DNA of 53,017 nucleotides, taken from positions 1 to 53,017 of IMG/VR virus record IMGVR_UViG_3300032116_000284. The stretch is one strand, 5' to 3'. Below, in pieces: positions 1 to 10,200 of the stretch. The stretch is from a virus. Position 1 is the first letter of the stretch. Each line of letters begins with the position of its first letter. The translations under genes and the position numbers were made by a program. Below the pieces are notes generated by a model that saw nothing but the letters and a program-made list of their open reading frames with translations, was not told where the DNA came from and did not search any database.

Positions 1-10
1 AAGAAGCAGT

Positions 11-706
11 TCAGCGACAAGCCATAGCTCTGGCATGGATAGCTTTCACGGCCATTCTCTGATTCTTGGGAAGGTCTTGATATGTCTGGAGCTTGGAGGT
101 TGTTGCGGCCTTGCTTTCATGGAAGGCGAACGGCCTGTTTCTTACCTTTGTCATGAACTCTGCTGACTTGCCCATATCTAGGTCTCCCACAAGCACACGA
201 TTTCCATGCCCAGGGAACTCTGCCTTGTTCGTTCCCAGCAGGTAAGCGTCAACTCCACCCTTCGAGATTATCAACACGCTGTCTTGGCAGTAAAGCTCTC
301 CAAGCTTCTGTATGTTCGACATGAAGTCTGGGGAATCATTCAAGTTGGAAACAAACAGAGAATCTTCGGACACTTCCACTTGTTGTGGTGTGTTGAAGTT
401 CTCGATGTAACTCCCATCAACGTGAGTTACGCCATATCCCAGTGCTAGCAAGCTAGCCTTGATGTTTCTGTTGGCAAGCTTGTTCAGCAGTTCCGGCTTG
501 TTGGCAGTCTTCGAAAGTTCTTCTTGAGAGAAGGGACTGTCCTGGACAACGCACTTGGAACGATCGTGTTGATTTGCTCTCCAGCCCGTCAGGATAGCGC
601 TGTCGTGTTCGGAGATGTGCTTGAACAGCCTTGAAAGACTTGATTCGGATAGAATGGTGGCCTTGACGATAAGACCGATAACTTCGTTGAGAGGTAGCTT
701 AGCCAT
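11..706 (-). CDS. Conserved phage-type protein of unknown function
   Basis: A 231-residue soluble protein. Two in-frame ATGs exist (706 and 712). I prefer 706 because a TATTTAT element, resembling the late promoter motif seen elsewhere in the window, overlaps the 712 ATG. Visible features are an N-terminal helical part (SRLFKHISEHDSAILTGWR), then LLALGYGVTHVDGSYIENF and EDSLFVSN, then a C-terminal basic tail. The pattern 'ITxxR ... GYGV..V.GSYIEN ... E(D/E)S.FV' recurs, from memory, in phage proteins of unknown function and is loosely like DUF3293. That link is a recollection, not a search result. No catalytic motif is evident. It lies downstream of the SSB gene, from which a terminator hairpin separates it, so it is probably transcribed on its own late in infection. 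Confidence 0.75.
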   Translation of the reverse strand: MAKLPLNEVIGLIVKATILSESSLSRLFKHISEHDSAILTGWRANQHDRSKCVVQDSPFSQEELSKTANKPELLNKLANRNIKASLLALGYGVTHVDGSYIENFNTPQQVEVSEDSLFVSNLNDSPDFMSNIQKLGELYCQDSVLIISKGGVDAYLLGTNKAEFPGHGNRVLVGDLDMGKSAEFMTKVRNRPFAFHESKAATTSKLQTYQDLPKNQRMAVKAIHARAMACR

Positions 707-721
707 GGCCATAAATAGAGA

Positions 722-754
722 AAGGGGCAGAAGATGATTAGTCCTCTGCCCCTT
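722..754 (-). terminator. Intrinsic terminator-like hairpin after the SSB gene
   Basis: A perfect 10-bp inverted repeat (AAGGGGCAGA / TCTGCCCCTT) with a 13-nt loop lies between the SSB stop and the next gene. Read on the minus strand the second arm runs into TTTCTCTATTT, a broken but T-rich tract. It probably ends the SSB transcript. Confidence 0.7.
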
Positions 755-790
755 CCTTACGTCATCAAGGTGTCTTGACTGTCAGCTCAC

Positions 791-1627
791 TCACATGATG
801 CTGCTAAATGCATCATCGAGCTTGTCTTCGTTGGCCTTCGTGGTTGAAGTTGAAGCGGGATTGTGGTCCGTTCCATCTTCATCCGAGGAAGCACCAGCTC
901 CACCGGTTCCTGACACACGGCCAGCGATGTAGTTCTCCATGATTTCGATAAGCTTCTCTGGTGGATAGCAGAACTGCTTCATGGACTCTTCGAGGTTGGG
1001 CATGCCGTCAAGCCAAGCCTTTGCTTGGTTCTTGTCCTTGCTGAGAACCGATGGCTTCTTGCGTGGCTGCAGGCCGTATTCCTTCATTGGATAGCCGTTG
1101 AAGGTCTTTGGCTTGCCGTTCTCAAGAACTGGCGAGATGGTTACCGTGAAGTCATATCCCACTTCTGGCGAGAACATGTCTTCATCCACGTTGTCCTTGT
1201 GCATAAGGATATCGTAGACCTTCTGGCGGATAGCAGGTGTCAGCTCCCAAATCTGTGGACCCTTGTCTTCTTCACCACGAACGATAATGGTGGCGTAGAA
1301 CTTCTCTCTTGGACGAAGGTTCTTTGTGGTGTTCCAGTCCTCTTTCGACTTGGACTTGCGAAGAACAGCGAACTGATCCTTGATTGGGTCAGGCAAGCCA
1401 AAGCAAGATGGGGCGATGAACCTTCGCTCGGTAAGCTTCTCGTAATACTCAACCCGAAGGAAAGGCTCTCCTGTCGTGGTTGGCATTGGAAGGAATCTCA
1501 CATCGTGAGTTCCTAGAGTTGGCTTCCAGTAAACGTTCTTCTTTCCATCTGTCTTCTGGGCTGTTCCCCCGCCCTTCTCTCCCTTGGAAAGTGCTGCCTT
1601 GATAGCGTCTAGGTTGTATGATGCCAT
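791..1627 (-). CDS. 32: Single-stranded DNA-binding protein, T4 gp32-like
   Basis: A 278-residue protein with gp32-type architecture. It has a short basic N-terminal segment (LDAIKAALSKG, the kind used for cooperative binding), a core opening with YWKPTLGTHDVRFLP, and an acidic C-terminal tail ending NEDKLDDAFSSIM that would recruit replication partners. T4 gp32 is about 300 residues, so the length fits. The core keeps aromatic and basic residues but lacks the clear Cys/His zinc ligand set of T4 gp32. Its role would be coating ssDNA during replication and recombination. It follows an HD hydrolase and a DNA polymerase on the same strand. An AAGAAAGAAAC stretch upstream may serve as a weak ribosome site. 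Confidence 0.88.
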   Translation of the reverse strand: MASYNLDAIKAALSKGEKGGGTAQKTDGKKNVYWKPTLGTHDVRFLPMPTTTGEPFLRVEYYEKLTERRFIAPSCFGLPDPIKDQFAVLRKSKSKEDWNTTKNLRPREKFYATIIVRGEEDKGPQIWELTPAIRQKVYDILMHKDNVDEDMFSPEVGYDFTVTISPVLENGKPKTFNGYPMKEYGLQPRKKPSVLSKDKNQAKAWLDGMPNLEESMKQFCYPPEKLIEIMENYIAGRVSGTGGAGASSDEDGTDHNPASTSTTKANEDKLDDAFSSIM

Positions 1628-1742
1628 GATGTTTTGTTGGTTTCTTTCTTGGTTGGACTATTGGTTGCTTGTGAAATGCACACTTTGTGCTTGGAAAAGC
1701 TGTTGTGGTCCAGTCTATAAGTAGGTTGCTGGCCCTGTAAGT

Positions 1743-2381
1743 TCACTGAATCGGTTGAACTTGTGTCTTACCCTTACCTTGAATACAAGCGGCTTTTACT
1801 GCTTGTTGTAGAATCACGGCAAGCCATGGTTCGCCTTGAGTGACTTGATCGTCTCGTTTGTTGGTGTTGTTGATAGTGGAGACAGCGTACCAGACATCGA
1901 TATCAAGTTCAACGTTTAGTTTCGAACTCAGCCACCAGAGACTTATTTGAGTTGGTGGGACGTGCTGGAATCTATCAGCCACGTTGTAGAGAATACCAAG
2001 CTTGTCTCTGTGCCACTGACTGTCGTTGTCGACATAGTAGCTCTTCGTGTCTGTTCCAATCTTGCCAATGTCATGAAACAGGGCGGCAAGGATAAGGTCG
2101 TTTGCTGATACGGTATCCTGAAGGCCATATGCGTTTCTGAGCTTGGCCATGTTCTGCAACACTCTGAGTGAGTGCTCAACGAGCCCTCCTGGGTGGCAAC
2201 AGGTAAAGTCTGTCTTGGTTGATGCTGGAGCTACCATGATTCGGTCAGCTTCATCTTCCAGGAACTTGTCTATTGCTGCGTTGTTGAGTTTTGCCGCTTG
2301 CGTCTTGAACAGGTCGTAGTTCTTGATGATGACTTGCTCTAGTGACTGCTGTTTTGCTGCGCTTGTGGGATTGGTTGCCAT
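1743..2381 (-). CDS. HD-domain phosphohydrolase
   Basis: A 212-residue protein carrying a metal-dependent HD signature: CCHPGGLVEHSL around residues 61-72, giving a first histidine, and ALFHDIGKIG around residues 101-109 with the His-Asp pair. HD proteins of this kind hydrolyse nucleotides or phosphodiesters. In phages they are often found with replication and nucleotide genes. It sits between the DNA polymerase (9-nt gap) and the SSB, so a role in nucleotide supply or processing is likely. The substrate cannot be deduced. It is clearly related to phage 'HD hydrolases' with the GGLxEHS motif. Confidence 0.82.
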   Translation of the reverse strand: MATNPTSAAKQQSLEQVIIKNYDLFKTQAAKLNNAAIDKFLEDEADRIMVAPASTKTDFTCCHPGGLVEHSLRVLQNMAKLRNAYGLQDTVSANDLILAALFHDIGKIGTDTKSYYVDNDSQWHRDKLGILYNVADRFQHVPPTQISLWWLSSKLNVELDIDVWYAVSTINNTNKRDDQVTQGEPWLAVILQQAVKAACIQGKGKTQVQPIQ

Positions 2382-2390
2382 ATGATTGTG

Positions 2391-3635
2391 TTATGCCTTG
2401 AGGTTGAATGACTTGTCGATGGACAGCGGAAACATTGTGGTTTGGTCTGGGAACTTCGGAAACCCAGTTGATGCAACCTTACCGAGACCGGATAACAAGT
2501 TCAACCTATTTGGGTGAACATCCATAATCAAGGCATCGTGAAGGACAAACAGTGGGATGATCTGCTCTGAGAAAGATGGCGGCAAATCTGACATGTACTC
2601 TATCAGATTTTTGAATCCCAGCATGGCTATATCAACGGCTGTGCTTTGGATATAGTGGTTCAGCAGTGTGTGTTGGTGTGTAGTCGTTATGCGTCTGCCA
2701 TAAAACGATGTTATCCAGCGCTGGTTTGACGGTTCAGATATCCATTCTGTCCTGAGTCTTGAGGTTATGCCATCAACGTCGAACATAACCTTCACGTTGT
2801 GGATGAGCAACTCTGCATAACCATGAAGCTCAACAGGTATGCCTTCCTTGATGGTATCCTTGCTGGCTCCATATAGCTGTGCCAACAACACTCCCTTGAT
2901 TACCTTCCGGGTTAGCGCTCCTGTCTCTAGCCCCATGTCCCTTGTAAGCTTATCTACCATCCACATGTATATGTCACTCTTATCTATCCCTATAATGGTA
3001 CCCTCCAACCCCTCTGCAACCCTCTCTGGTAATGTTCCACTGGCTAGAGAAATACCAGGGTGGTTGTTATAGGGCAACTGGAGTAGGGTTAGGGGTTCAA
3101 GGGCACGATAATCAAGAGAGACGATGTGTCCTCCATCCCACCTTGACTCCAGGATGTTTCTATAGCTTCTGGGTAGATGTAGGATGTTGGGACCGGCAAC
3201 AACCTTCAACCTTCCTGTCACTGTATCAAGTCTGCTATATTCAACAGGCATAGCATACCCGTTGTTGTTAGGCTGGAAGGACTGCACGACTCCTAGCTTG
3301 TCCTGAGATACGGCTTCATTCCAAGCGTCACTGTTTATCTTGGCCGGTTGTAGCGCATCAAACACAGACTCCGTGGGAAGATAAATGTCGTGGTAGTAGC
3401 TCAAGTCCAACCCCTGCAGAGCTTCGGCATGCTCTCTAGATAGCCTCTCAGTCTCTCTATACGCCTTATCCGGGCACACAACGTTCCATGGCACACGTTG
3501 GTGCGGCAGGGTTGGTGCAAGCCCCCTATAAGCCTTCAGGTAAGGTTCAGGGGCTAGGGGTGGAGGTTGAAGCAGATAAAGCTTCTCGATAATGGAAGTG
3601 CTGTGTTGTTTCATATGGTACTGGTAAGGTACCAT
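2391..3635 (-). CDS. Family A DNA polymerase, short form (polymerase domain only)
   Basis: 414 residues with the three family A polymerase motifs in order. TGRLKVVAGPNILHLP and then motif A, SLDYRALEP, lie around residues 140-181 (catalytic Asp175). Motif B, RKVIKGVLLAQLYG, spans about residues 243-256 with Arg, Lys and Tyr in place. Motif C, VLHDALIMDV, is near 364-373, with the catalytic Asp367 kept but the usual Glu of HDE replaced by Ala. Pol I enzymes are 600-900 residues. Here only about 130 residues precede the palm, so there is no room for a 3'-5' exonuclease domain. It follows the baseplate genes by 22 nt. An alternative start at 3614 (MKQHSTS) is possible. It is probably the replicative polymerase or a specialised one. 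Confidence 0.85.
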   Translation of the reverse strand: MVPYQYHMKQHSTSIIEKLYLLQPPPLAPEPYLKAYRGLAPTLPHQRVPWNVVCPDKAYRETERLSREHAEALQGLDLSYYHDIYLPTESVFDALQPAKINSDAWNEAVSQDKLGVVQSFQPNNNGYAMPVEYSRLDTVTGRLKVVAGPNILHLPRSYRNILESRWDGGHIVSLDYRALEPLTLLQLPYNNHPGISLASGTLPERVAEGLEGTIIGIDKSDIYMWMVDKLTRDMGLETGALTRKVIKGVLLAQLYGASKDTIKEGIPVELHGYAELLIHNVKVMFDVDGITSRLRTEWISEPSNQRWITSFYGRRITTTHQHTLLNHYIQSTAVDIAMLGFKNLIEYMSDLPPSFSEQIIPLFVLHDALIMDVHPNRLNLLSGLGKVASTGFPKFPDQTTMFPLSIDKSFNLKA

Positions 3636-3657
3636 GCGAATAACTCTAGCTGCTGGA

Positions 3658-6600
3658 TTATCTTCTTGTTCGTCTTGGGGACGGGGCAGAGGTAGGAGTT
3701 GAAGGTGTTGTCGACGTTGACCCTAGGGCTTGGATGGTGGCTCTTGCGGTGTTGAGCTGGCCGATAAGGTTTCTGTACTGCCCAAAAGCATCATTTGCCG
3801 TGAGTTTCAGGGTTGTTTCGAACGTGCCGCCTTCGAACTTGTGGGTAAGACCGGTTACGTAGTAGATGTTGTCAGCCGTTGTGTTGGTGTTGAAGTCAAC
3901 GAACAGTTCTTGGGAGTATCTTACGAACGGGCATCCTAGAGTTGTGATAGAAAGCTGAACAGGATAGATGGACAGAGGCACGCCTCCTGGCTGTTCACCA
4001 TTTGCCAACACGGGGTCGCCATTCAAGCTTCTCTGCATGTTGATGGTTGACATCAACGGATCGCTGTTGCTTGACAGGTTTGCAGACTTGATTGTTGTTC
4101 CCATGCAACCGTAGATGATGTGCGGAACGAACTTCATCACCATCTCTTTCAGTTTCTTCGGTCCACCCTTGAGCCTGTACTGCGTGCTGCTGTTGGGAAG
4201 AGTTTCGATGATTCCATGGGACAGAGCGTGGTTGACCACACTAGTGTGAATCTGTCGCCAGTTGGCAAGCAAGTCACTGTCTGAAGGTGGGGCTTGAATT
4301 CCCGTTGGGTTTTCTTGCCTTCTGATGTTGTTGTTGTCAAGTACAGCTCTGCCTGCACCTTCGTCTCCTGGGAACGCCGAGAGTGTCGACAGAACGTTGT
4401 TGGTTGACAGAGTAAGCAACTCTCTCAACGTGCTGTTGGGAGAACAAGCCTTGTCATACACATGCAACTTTAGAATCGTCTTGGAAGGGTCATAAGCGTA
4501 TGGTACAGCTTCAATGTCAAAGGTGACTTGAGGCATGGTGAAGTCCGGAGACCTGCTTATGTTGTTTTCCGTCATGATGTTGGCCATGCGACGGTTGAAC
4601 TCATCTTGGGAACCGACAATCTCTAGTTCGGAACCTTCAACGTTCTTCTTGTAAAGGTCGTTGATTAGGTAAGCGGGATTCATCGGATCATCAATCATCT
4701 TGTTGGCAAGGAACGAGATGAACTCAGCAACGGACAAGTTGACGGCCCTGCTCGTGTTCTCTAGTCTCAGTCTTGAATACTCCCTTGCAAAGAAGTCCGT
4801 ATATACAGGGAACTGACTGATGTTGCACCTGCTCATCAACGACGCCTTGTTGTTGAAGTTGTAGAAGTATACCTGAACCTCTTCAAACTTAGGCTTGCCG
4901 CTTATGGTGTCCTTCACCTTGGCAAGAGGCTTGGCCACAAAACTCATAACGAGCGTACCAAGAGACAAAACACCTTCAGTGTTAGCAACAGTGCTGGCAA
5001 GTTGATCCCTGTCAGCCCTGGCAACCTGTGTGCCGGAGATTCTTACCGTTTTGTTCCTGAGTCTTTCCTTCGCTGCGGACTGTCTTAGGAATATGTCGTT
5101 GTCAAAGCTGTTGTTCGATGTTCCTTGAACGTTGATTCCTCGAAGAGTGTCTTGAATATCCCTGTTCACAGAACGACGAATAGAACTTACCGAGCCACCG
5201 GTTGTGGTTCTAGAGTTGCCTGTTCCTGGCCCTAGGAGCTCGTCCAGTCGCCTTCTGAGTTGGCTTGCAGCATTCCGTATAGGCTGAGCGTTGTTGCCTC
5301 TAGAACCTGCCCTGGCGGCCAAGGAGCGCCTTAGCTCTGCAAGGTCGGAGAACAACTCTTGAGACAGCACAAGATAGTTGGTTGCATCGCCTGCAGCTGC
5401 CAACATCTGATGGCCTCTTATCTCTTGGCGTTGGTTTCCTTGAGAGCCGTTTGCGCTAGGGCTTCCAAACACTGCCGAAGCAAGGTCGTTGATTTCTCTT
5501 GACAGCGTTTCAACCCTTGCAATCTGTGTGCGAAGCTCAGCTGTGCTCTCTCCTGTTATGGACAGTTCTGTCGTTTCAGCTACACCTCTGGTTACAAGGT
5601 TCAACGTGATGTTGACTTCGCCAACGTCGCCAAAAGAGAAGTTGCTGGTGACGATGCTATAATGTTCCTTGATGCGTGTAAGGTTCAGTAGGTCTGCATA
5701 TGGGTTACCGCTATCAAGAGCATCCGGATGACTCCAACCGTACTCCACTTCGATAAACGAAGAACCATATCTGTCTGGCTTCACGAAGTCAGCAAACTCA
5801 CCAAGTCTCGAACGGTCATGCAACACAAGTTCAAGGCGTGCTGTCTTCGTTGACATCAACCCAACAGTGCTCTTTACGTCAACATCGAAGCTCTTGATGC
5901 TGGCAAGGGGTCGTGATGGATCAATCACCGGCGCCAGATAGTTCGACTCGTTCTTGATAGCTTCACGGTTGATGAGCGTTTGAGGAGTCTTGAACAGCTC
6001 CAGTCCAACAACGCTATAGTTTTGGAACTGCTGTTCTGTGTTGCCAAACAAGCTAGCTGTAACTTGACTTGCCAAGTTCATAGCCGCCAGCGCCTTGTTG
6101 TTTGGATCGACTGTGGCAGCACCCTCCAAGAACTTCTGAATGGTTATAGCTCCAAGCTTCCCATCTTGAAGGACTTGCCTGCTACTATAGAGCTTGATGT
6201 CCAGAACAGGTGTTGCTCTCTGAAGTTCAAGAGTTGGGAATGCGTTGAAAAACACGGACAACAGCTCGGCGTTCTTCTCTCCTGGAATCAGCATGGGATG
6301 TTCCATCCTGAAGGCCACGATTTTCTTCGCTATGTCGAATACGGCTTGAGGTTGCGAACCAAGCTGTCCTCGCTCTTCGGGTTTGAACCCTATCTGCCCC
6401 AAGTCATCGTTCAGCACGTTACCTGAAGATCCTTGCCTCCCGGTTGCTATCGTGTTGCTGCTGTCATAGTGGGCTTTCACACAGCGAGACAGCTTGCGAA
6501 GTTTTGATGCGTCACCGCCAGCTTCTGCCACTCTTGTTGCTAGTTGCTCAAGAATTGAACGCTGGTTGTCGTTGAAGGCTTTCCTTCCACCCTCACCGGT

Positions 6601-6885
6601 GTCGAGAAACAGCTGGAACACTTCGTTGGTCACGGCATCTACATCTCGAATGTTCAGCCGCTCGTCTACAGTCCTGTTGTTTACATCGCCAGGAACAAGC
6701 GTTTCTGAAGTACCTCTGTTGTCGAACTCTCTAGAACGTTGTTCACCGACAGCCTGCGAGAACGCCAGAGCTTGACTCACGGTACCTTTGTCCAGGAAAC
6801 CGAAGTACCTTGCAAGGTCTTTTCTAAGAAGCGCTAGTTTTTGGCTTCTTATCTCTCTCGTCAGCCCTAGGTCTAGTTTCAGCAT
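3658..6885 (-). CDS. Large baseplate/hub-type virion structural protein
   Basis: 1075 residues without a recognisable enzyme motif. It is rich in Asn, Ser and Arg and contains the phrase SSFIEVEYGWSHPDA near residue 380, followed by NLTRIKEHYSIVTSNFSFGDVGEVNITLN split over a beta-rich stretch. This reads like a beta-barrel domain of a baseplate hub or VgrG/gp27-type protein. The C-terminus is a Thr/Ser/Pro/Arg tail. Its position after the tape measure gene and the gp53/LysM-like gene supports a baseplate role. The exact T4 counterpart is not established. The start is the first ATG, 32 nt after the previous gene. Confidence 0.7.
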   Translation of the reverse strand: MLKLDLGLTREIRSQKLALLRKDLARYFGFLDKGTVSQALAFSQAVGEQRSREFDNRGTSETLVPGDVNNRTVDERLNIRDVDAVTNEVFQLFLDTGEGGRKAFNDNQRSILEQLATRVAEAGGDASKLRKLSRCVKAHYDSSNTIATGRQGSSGNVLNDDLGQIGFKPEERGQLGSQPQAVFDIAKKIVAFRMEHPMLIPGEKNAELLSVFFNAFPTLELQRATPVLDIKLYSSRQVLQDGKLGAITIQKFLEGAATVDPNNKALAAMNLASQVTASLFGNTEQQFQNYSVVGLELFKTPQTLINREAIKNESNYLAPVIDPSRPLASIKSFDVDVKSTVGLMSTKTARLELVLHDRSRLGEFADFVKPDRYGSSFIEVEYGWSHPDALDSGNPYADLLNLTRIKEHYSIVTSNFSFGDVGEVNITLNLVTRGVAETTELSITGESTAELRTQIARVETLSREINDLASAVFGSPSANGSQGNQRQEIRGHQMLAAAGDATNYLVLSQELFSDLAELRRSLAARAGSRGNNAQPIRNAASQLRRRLDELLGPGTGNSRTTTGGSVSSIRRSVNRDIQDTLRGINVQGTSNNSFDNDIFLRQSAAKERLRNKTVRISGTQVARADRDQLASTVANTEGVLSLGTLVMSFVAKPLAKVKDTISGKPKFEEVQVYFYNFNNKASLMSRCNISQFPVYTDFFAREYSRLRLENTSRAVNLSVAEFISFLANKMIDDPMNPAYLINDLYKKNVEGSELEIVGSQDEFNRRMANIMTENNISRSPDFTMPQVTFDIEAVPYAYDPSKTILKLHVYDKACSPNSTLRELLTLSTNNVLSTLSAFPGDEGAGRAVLDNNNIRRQENPTGIQAPPSDSDLLANWRQIHTSVVNHALSHGIIETLPNSSTQYRLKGGPKKLKEMVMKFVPHIIYGCMGTTIKSANLSSNSDPLMSTINMQRSLNGDPVLANGEQPGGVPLSIYPVQLSITTLGCPFVRYSQELFVDFNTNTTADNIYYVTGLTHKFEGGTFETTLKLTANDAFGQYRNLIGQLNTARATIQALGSTSTTPSTPTSAPSPRRTRR

Positions 6886-6917
6886 GATGTCTTATAGCTA
6901 TAGAGGGGACTTTTCTA

Positions 6918-7211
6918 CTAGCCCAGGTATCTAAGAGCTTGTTCTAGGTCAGGAATCACGATTCTTGTGTTCACTGGGCACTGCGGAGCCCAGCCTATCG
7001 ATGAGGCTGCAGCTATAAGCCAGTAGTACCTTCCATCACCGTAATACTGCCCCGCCAACACGTCAAGTCGAATGACTTCCTTGAGGTATATCACCGTTGT
7101 CCGGATAGCTCCCGATGCAACAGCTGCTCGTATCTTAGAAACGGACTCGGATGTGCCATATTGCACACCGAAATTCACTCTTGGCGTTGTTGAGTATCTG
7201 CTAACGGCCAT
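6918..7211 (-). CDS. Baseplate protein, gp53/LysM-like
   Basis: A 97-residue protein with the sequence IRLDVLAGQYYGDGRYYWLI (about residues 47-66), followed by GWAPQCPVNTRIVIP. This matches the pattern of phage baseplate wedge gp53 and tail protein X: D-x-L-A-x-x-YYGDG-x-x-W-x-I-A ... G-x-x-I-x-I-P, a LysM-like fold. In contractile tails such proteins join the inner baseplate to the wedge or peptidoglycan side. A ribosome site (GGAAAGG) sits about 8 nt before the ATG. It lies between two very large virion proteins, 3 nt after the stop of the upstream one. Confidence 0.78.
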   Translation of the reverse strand: MAVSRYSTTPRVNFGVQYGTSESVSKIRAAVASGAIRTTVIYLKEVIRLDVLAGQYYGDGRYYWLIAAASSIGWAPQCPVNTRIVIPDLEQALRYLG

Positions 7212-7214
7212 ATA

Positions 7215-10200
7215 TCAGCCTTTCCTGTTCAGCGTTGGGTTTGACAGCGGGTTGAATCTGTTTATGTTTCCTTGAGCAGACACAGACTGAGCGTCGTTGG
7301 CTGTTGGCGGTGTTGTTGTGTTGCCGTTGTTCATGTAGTAGTTCGAGTAAGGGCCAACAGGCCACACAGGAGCCGTCATGATGCCATTAGCGTCCAATCC
7401 TGGTGTAATGTCATGGATTACGGACATTCCAAGGTTTACCGTTACAAACTTCGGAGCTCTGGACTTGGTGCTTCCATCTGTACTCCAGCTGCCCTTAGCT
7501 TCTGAGTAATCCACCTTGAAACTGGTAATGACACCAGCAAGACCCTGTCCGCCAGAAGACTTGAAAGCTTTCAACACCGGGTTCTCTGTTTCAGAAAAGA
7601 ACTGTTGGCCAGTGAGAGATTCAAGCCCTGCTGTGCTTGTGTTTCTCGCTGTGGACACCGAACCACTTGTTGTTGGTTGGCCGGTCACGACTTGTTGTTC
7701 GTCTCTTACCGTTCTGTTCTGAGAACTGTCAATGCGCTTTTGAAGTTCTCTTGCCGTCCTTTGCTGGTCAAGAGCTCTTGCAAACACGTTGCTTGTGTTC
7801 AAGGGCAACTGGAGAGTTGGTGATGTTCCTGCCTGTGCGTTGATTGGCACGGTTGGGTAGCCACCAATGTCGTTGTTCCCAAGAAACGAGCTGCCACCAA
7901 CTCTGATGTCTCGGATGTAGTTCTTTAGTTGCAAGACAACCTTCGAGGTCTGTGAATCTGTTCGAACATATTCGGCAACGATTCTGCTCTCTTGTGTTAT
8001 GAGTTTGGTAAACGGTGTGTTGCTTGCGCTATAGCCACGAAGATACTGAGAAAGAACCTCTGGCTTCAACACAAGCTTGTCTCCGGGCTGGAACAGTTGA
8101 TCCGGTGTAACCACAGGAGACAACCCAACAGCTGTTGCTGCCCTTGCCATAATGGTCAAGTTCTGACTGTTCAGAATGGAAACAGGCCCATACATTAGTG
8201 CGCTGTTTGCACTGGTGCTGTCTGTTGTTGTTGTTGCGCCTGTTGGCACAGAGCCATCCCTGCTCGAAGTTCTACCGTCAGCTGTTGGAGCCACTCTGTT
8301 TCCTTGCACGTTGAAAGTGCTAAGCGTTGTTGCTCCAAACAGTCTTGCAACTGCCATCTTGCTGAAGTTGGTTTTGAACAAGTCCCCGAGTCTTAGTCGG
8401 ACAACAGGAGAAGCTCCTGGAATCTGAGAGAACGGCTGTATGAACCTCACGTTGTCTACGTTTACTTCTCTGCCCTGCGTCCACTGTGGATATATCATGG
8501 TCACTAGCTTGTTGAGCTTGTACCACATGACGGAGTGATCGTCTTCGTTGGTTGCAACCATCTTGAAGGAAACGGTCACCGTTCTTGTTGTGCCTCTGTG
8601 TGTCTGTACCTTATCTTGCCTGCCATAGCCTTCTTGTGCTGTGTATTCCACAGAGAAGTCTTCCCCTACGTCTTCAAGGAAAGCGTGGAACTGAACGATT
8701 TCGTTGGTTCGCAAGTCGTGGATATAGAATGGCATGTAGTCCGACTCTAGGGACTGTTCATACTTCGCAACCATATCGGCTGAGATTCTACCAGAACGAA
8801 CAGCTTGGTTCCTGTCGCCAGCTGTCCTGAAGTTTGGCTGTTCGTTTCCATCGGTGTTTATCACGTCCGGATAACCTTCAACAAGAGACACACCGGCTTC
8901 TCTCAAGTTCCTGTTGGTTCCTGCGCCTGGGTTGTACAGAGAACCAAGAGGAAGAGACAGCATGCTCGTTGTTGACATACCCCACGCCAACTTCCCGTTC
9001 TTGCTCAGTCTGGACTTGGCGATGTAGTTTCTTCGCACATCTGGCAGGCTGTCAATAAAGGACACGGTGCTTCTGCCATCTGTGTTATAGTCTGGATTAC
9101 CGTTATCCGCTGCGTCTTGAACGATGTCCTGGTTCTGGAGAACTCTGTCCCCCAGGTTCATCAGGACGTTTATGAATGACACGAGCTTCAATCTCTTGAG
9201 TCTCTCTAGCAGGGCGCTTGCACCTGCCACAGAAAACCCCTCAGAGGGTATAGCGGCCACATCTGAGAGCAAACCTATGCCACTTCGGAGTATCTCACGG
9301 AGCAGGGTACTGATTCTGCCACTTTCGGTCAATATCTTCGAACTTGCAGTGGCCAGTTGCTGCACAGCCGCCGTGTTGCCTGTGGCGTTGAAGTTTCCAA
9401 GCAGTCGGAAACCAAAAAACTCTTCAAGACCAGCAAACAGACAGTCTCCTCTGTTGTGTTGCACTGTGTCAAACAGAGTCGTGACACCGGATACGTCTCT
9501 CAAGAAGTCCAGTCCAGAAGTAATCTTTCCTTTTGGATAGACCGTAGAAGACTTCAAAACGGAAGTGCCAAGCAGGTCTGCCTTCTCTTGGGTTGACAGC
9601 GACGCATACCCAACAATGGTACCATCACCGGAACCCTGCTGAACCAGAAACCCAACGCTCTCAAGGACAAGGGTGAAGGCAACGACCAACGCTACAGCCA
9701 CAGCGACTTGTCCGGTAGGAACAAGTGTGTTGAACTGGGAGTATGGACTGTAGAACGACCCATATGTCTCCAGACTGTCAGTGTTGTCGATGAAGGTTGT
9801 TCTTGAGCCCTTGTCGATTCCGTAGACTTTCTTGAGTTCTCTTGCCCCAGAGAATCTGCCGAGAGATATCTTCTTGCCAAGCCTTGTTGGTGAAGGTACC
9901 GCCGCTCTTGCTTCTGCTTCAACTGTGTTGTCTTTTGTAACAACGAAGTCGAAGTCCGCTCCACCCTGTGAAGCATCGAACAACGAGTTCAATGCAAGAA
10001 TCTGCATGTCTTCAACAGTTAGTCGTTTTGCTGCAACTGTCTGTCCAGAGATTGTAGGTTGCCCAACATAACTGGTCTTAGCATAGGCACCAAGTTGGTT
10101 GTAGAAGACAGAACCAAGCTCCAGCTTCGTGTCAGGCTGAGTACCATCCCCAGTTGGATTCAAAAACTTATGCTCTTCGTTGAAACCGGTTGTTTCAAGC

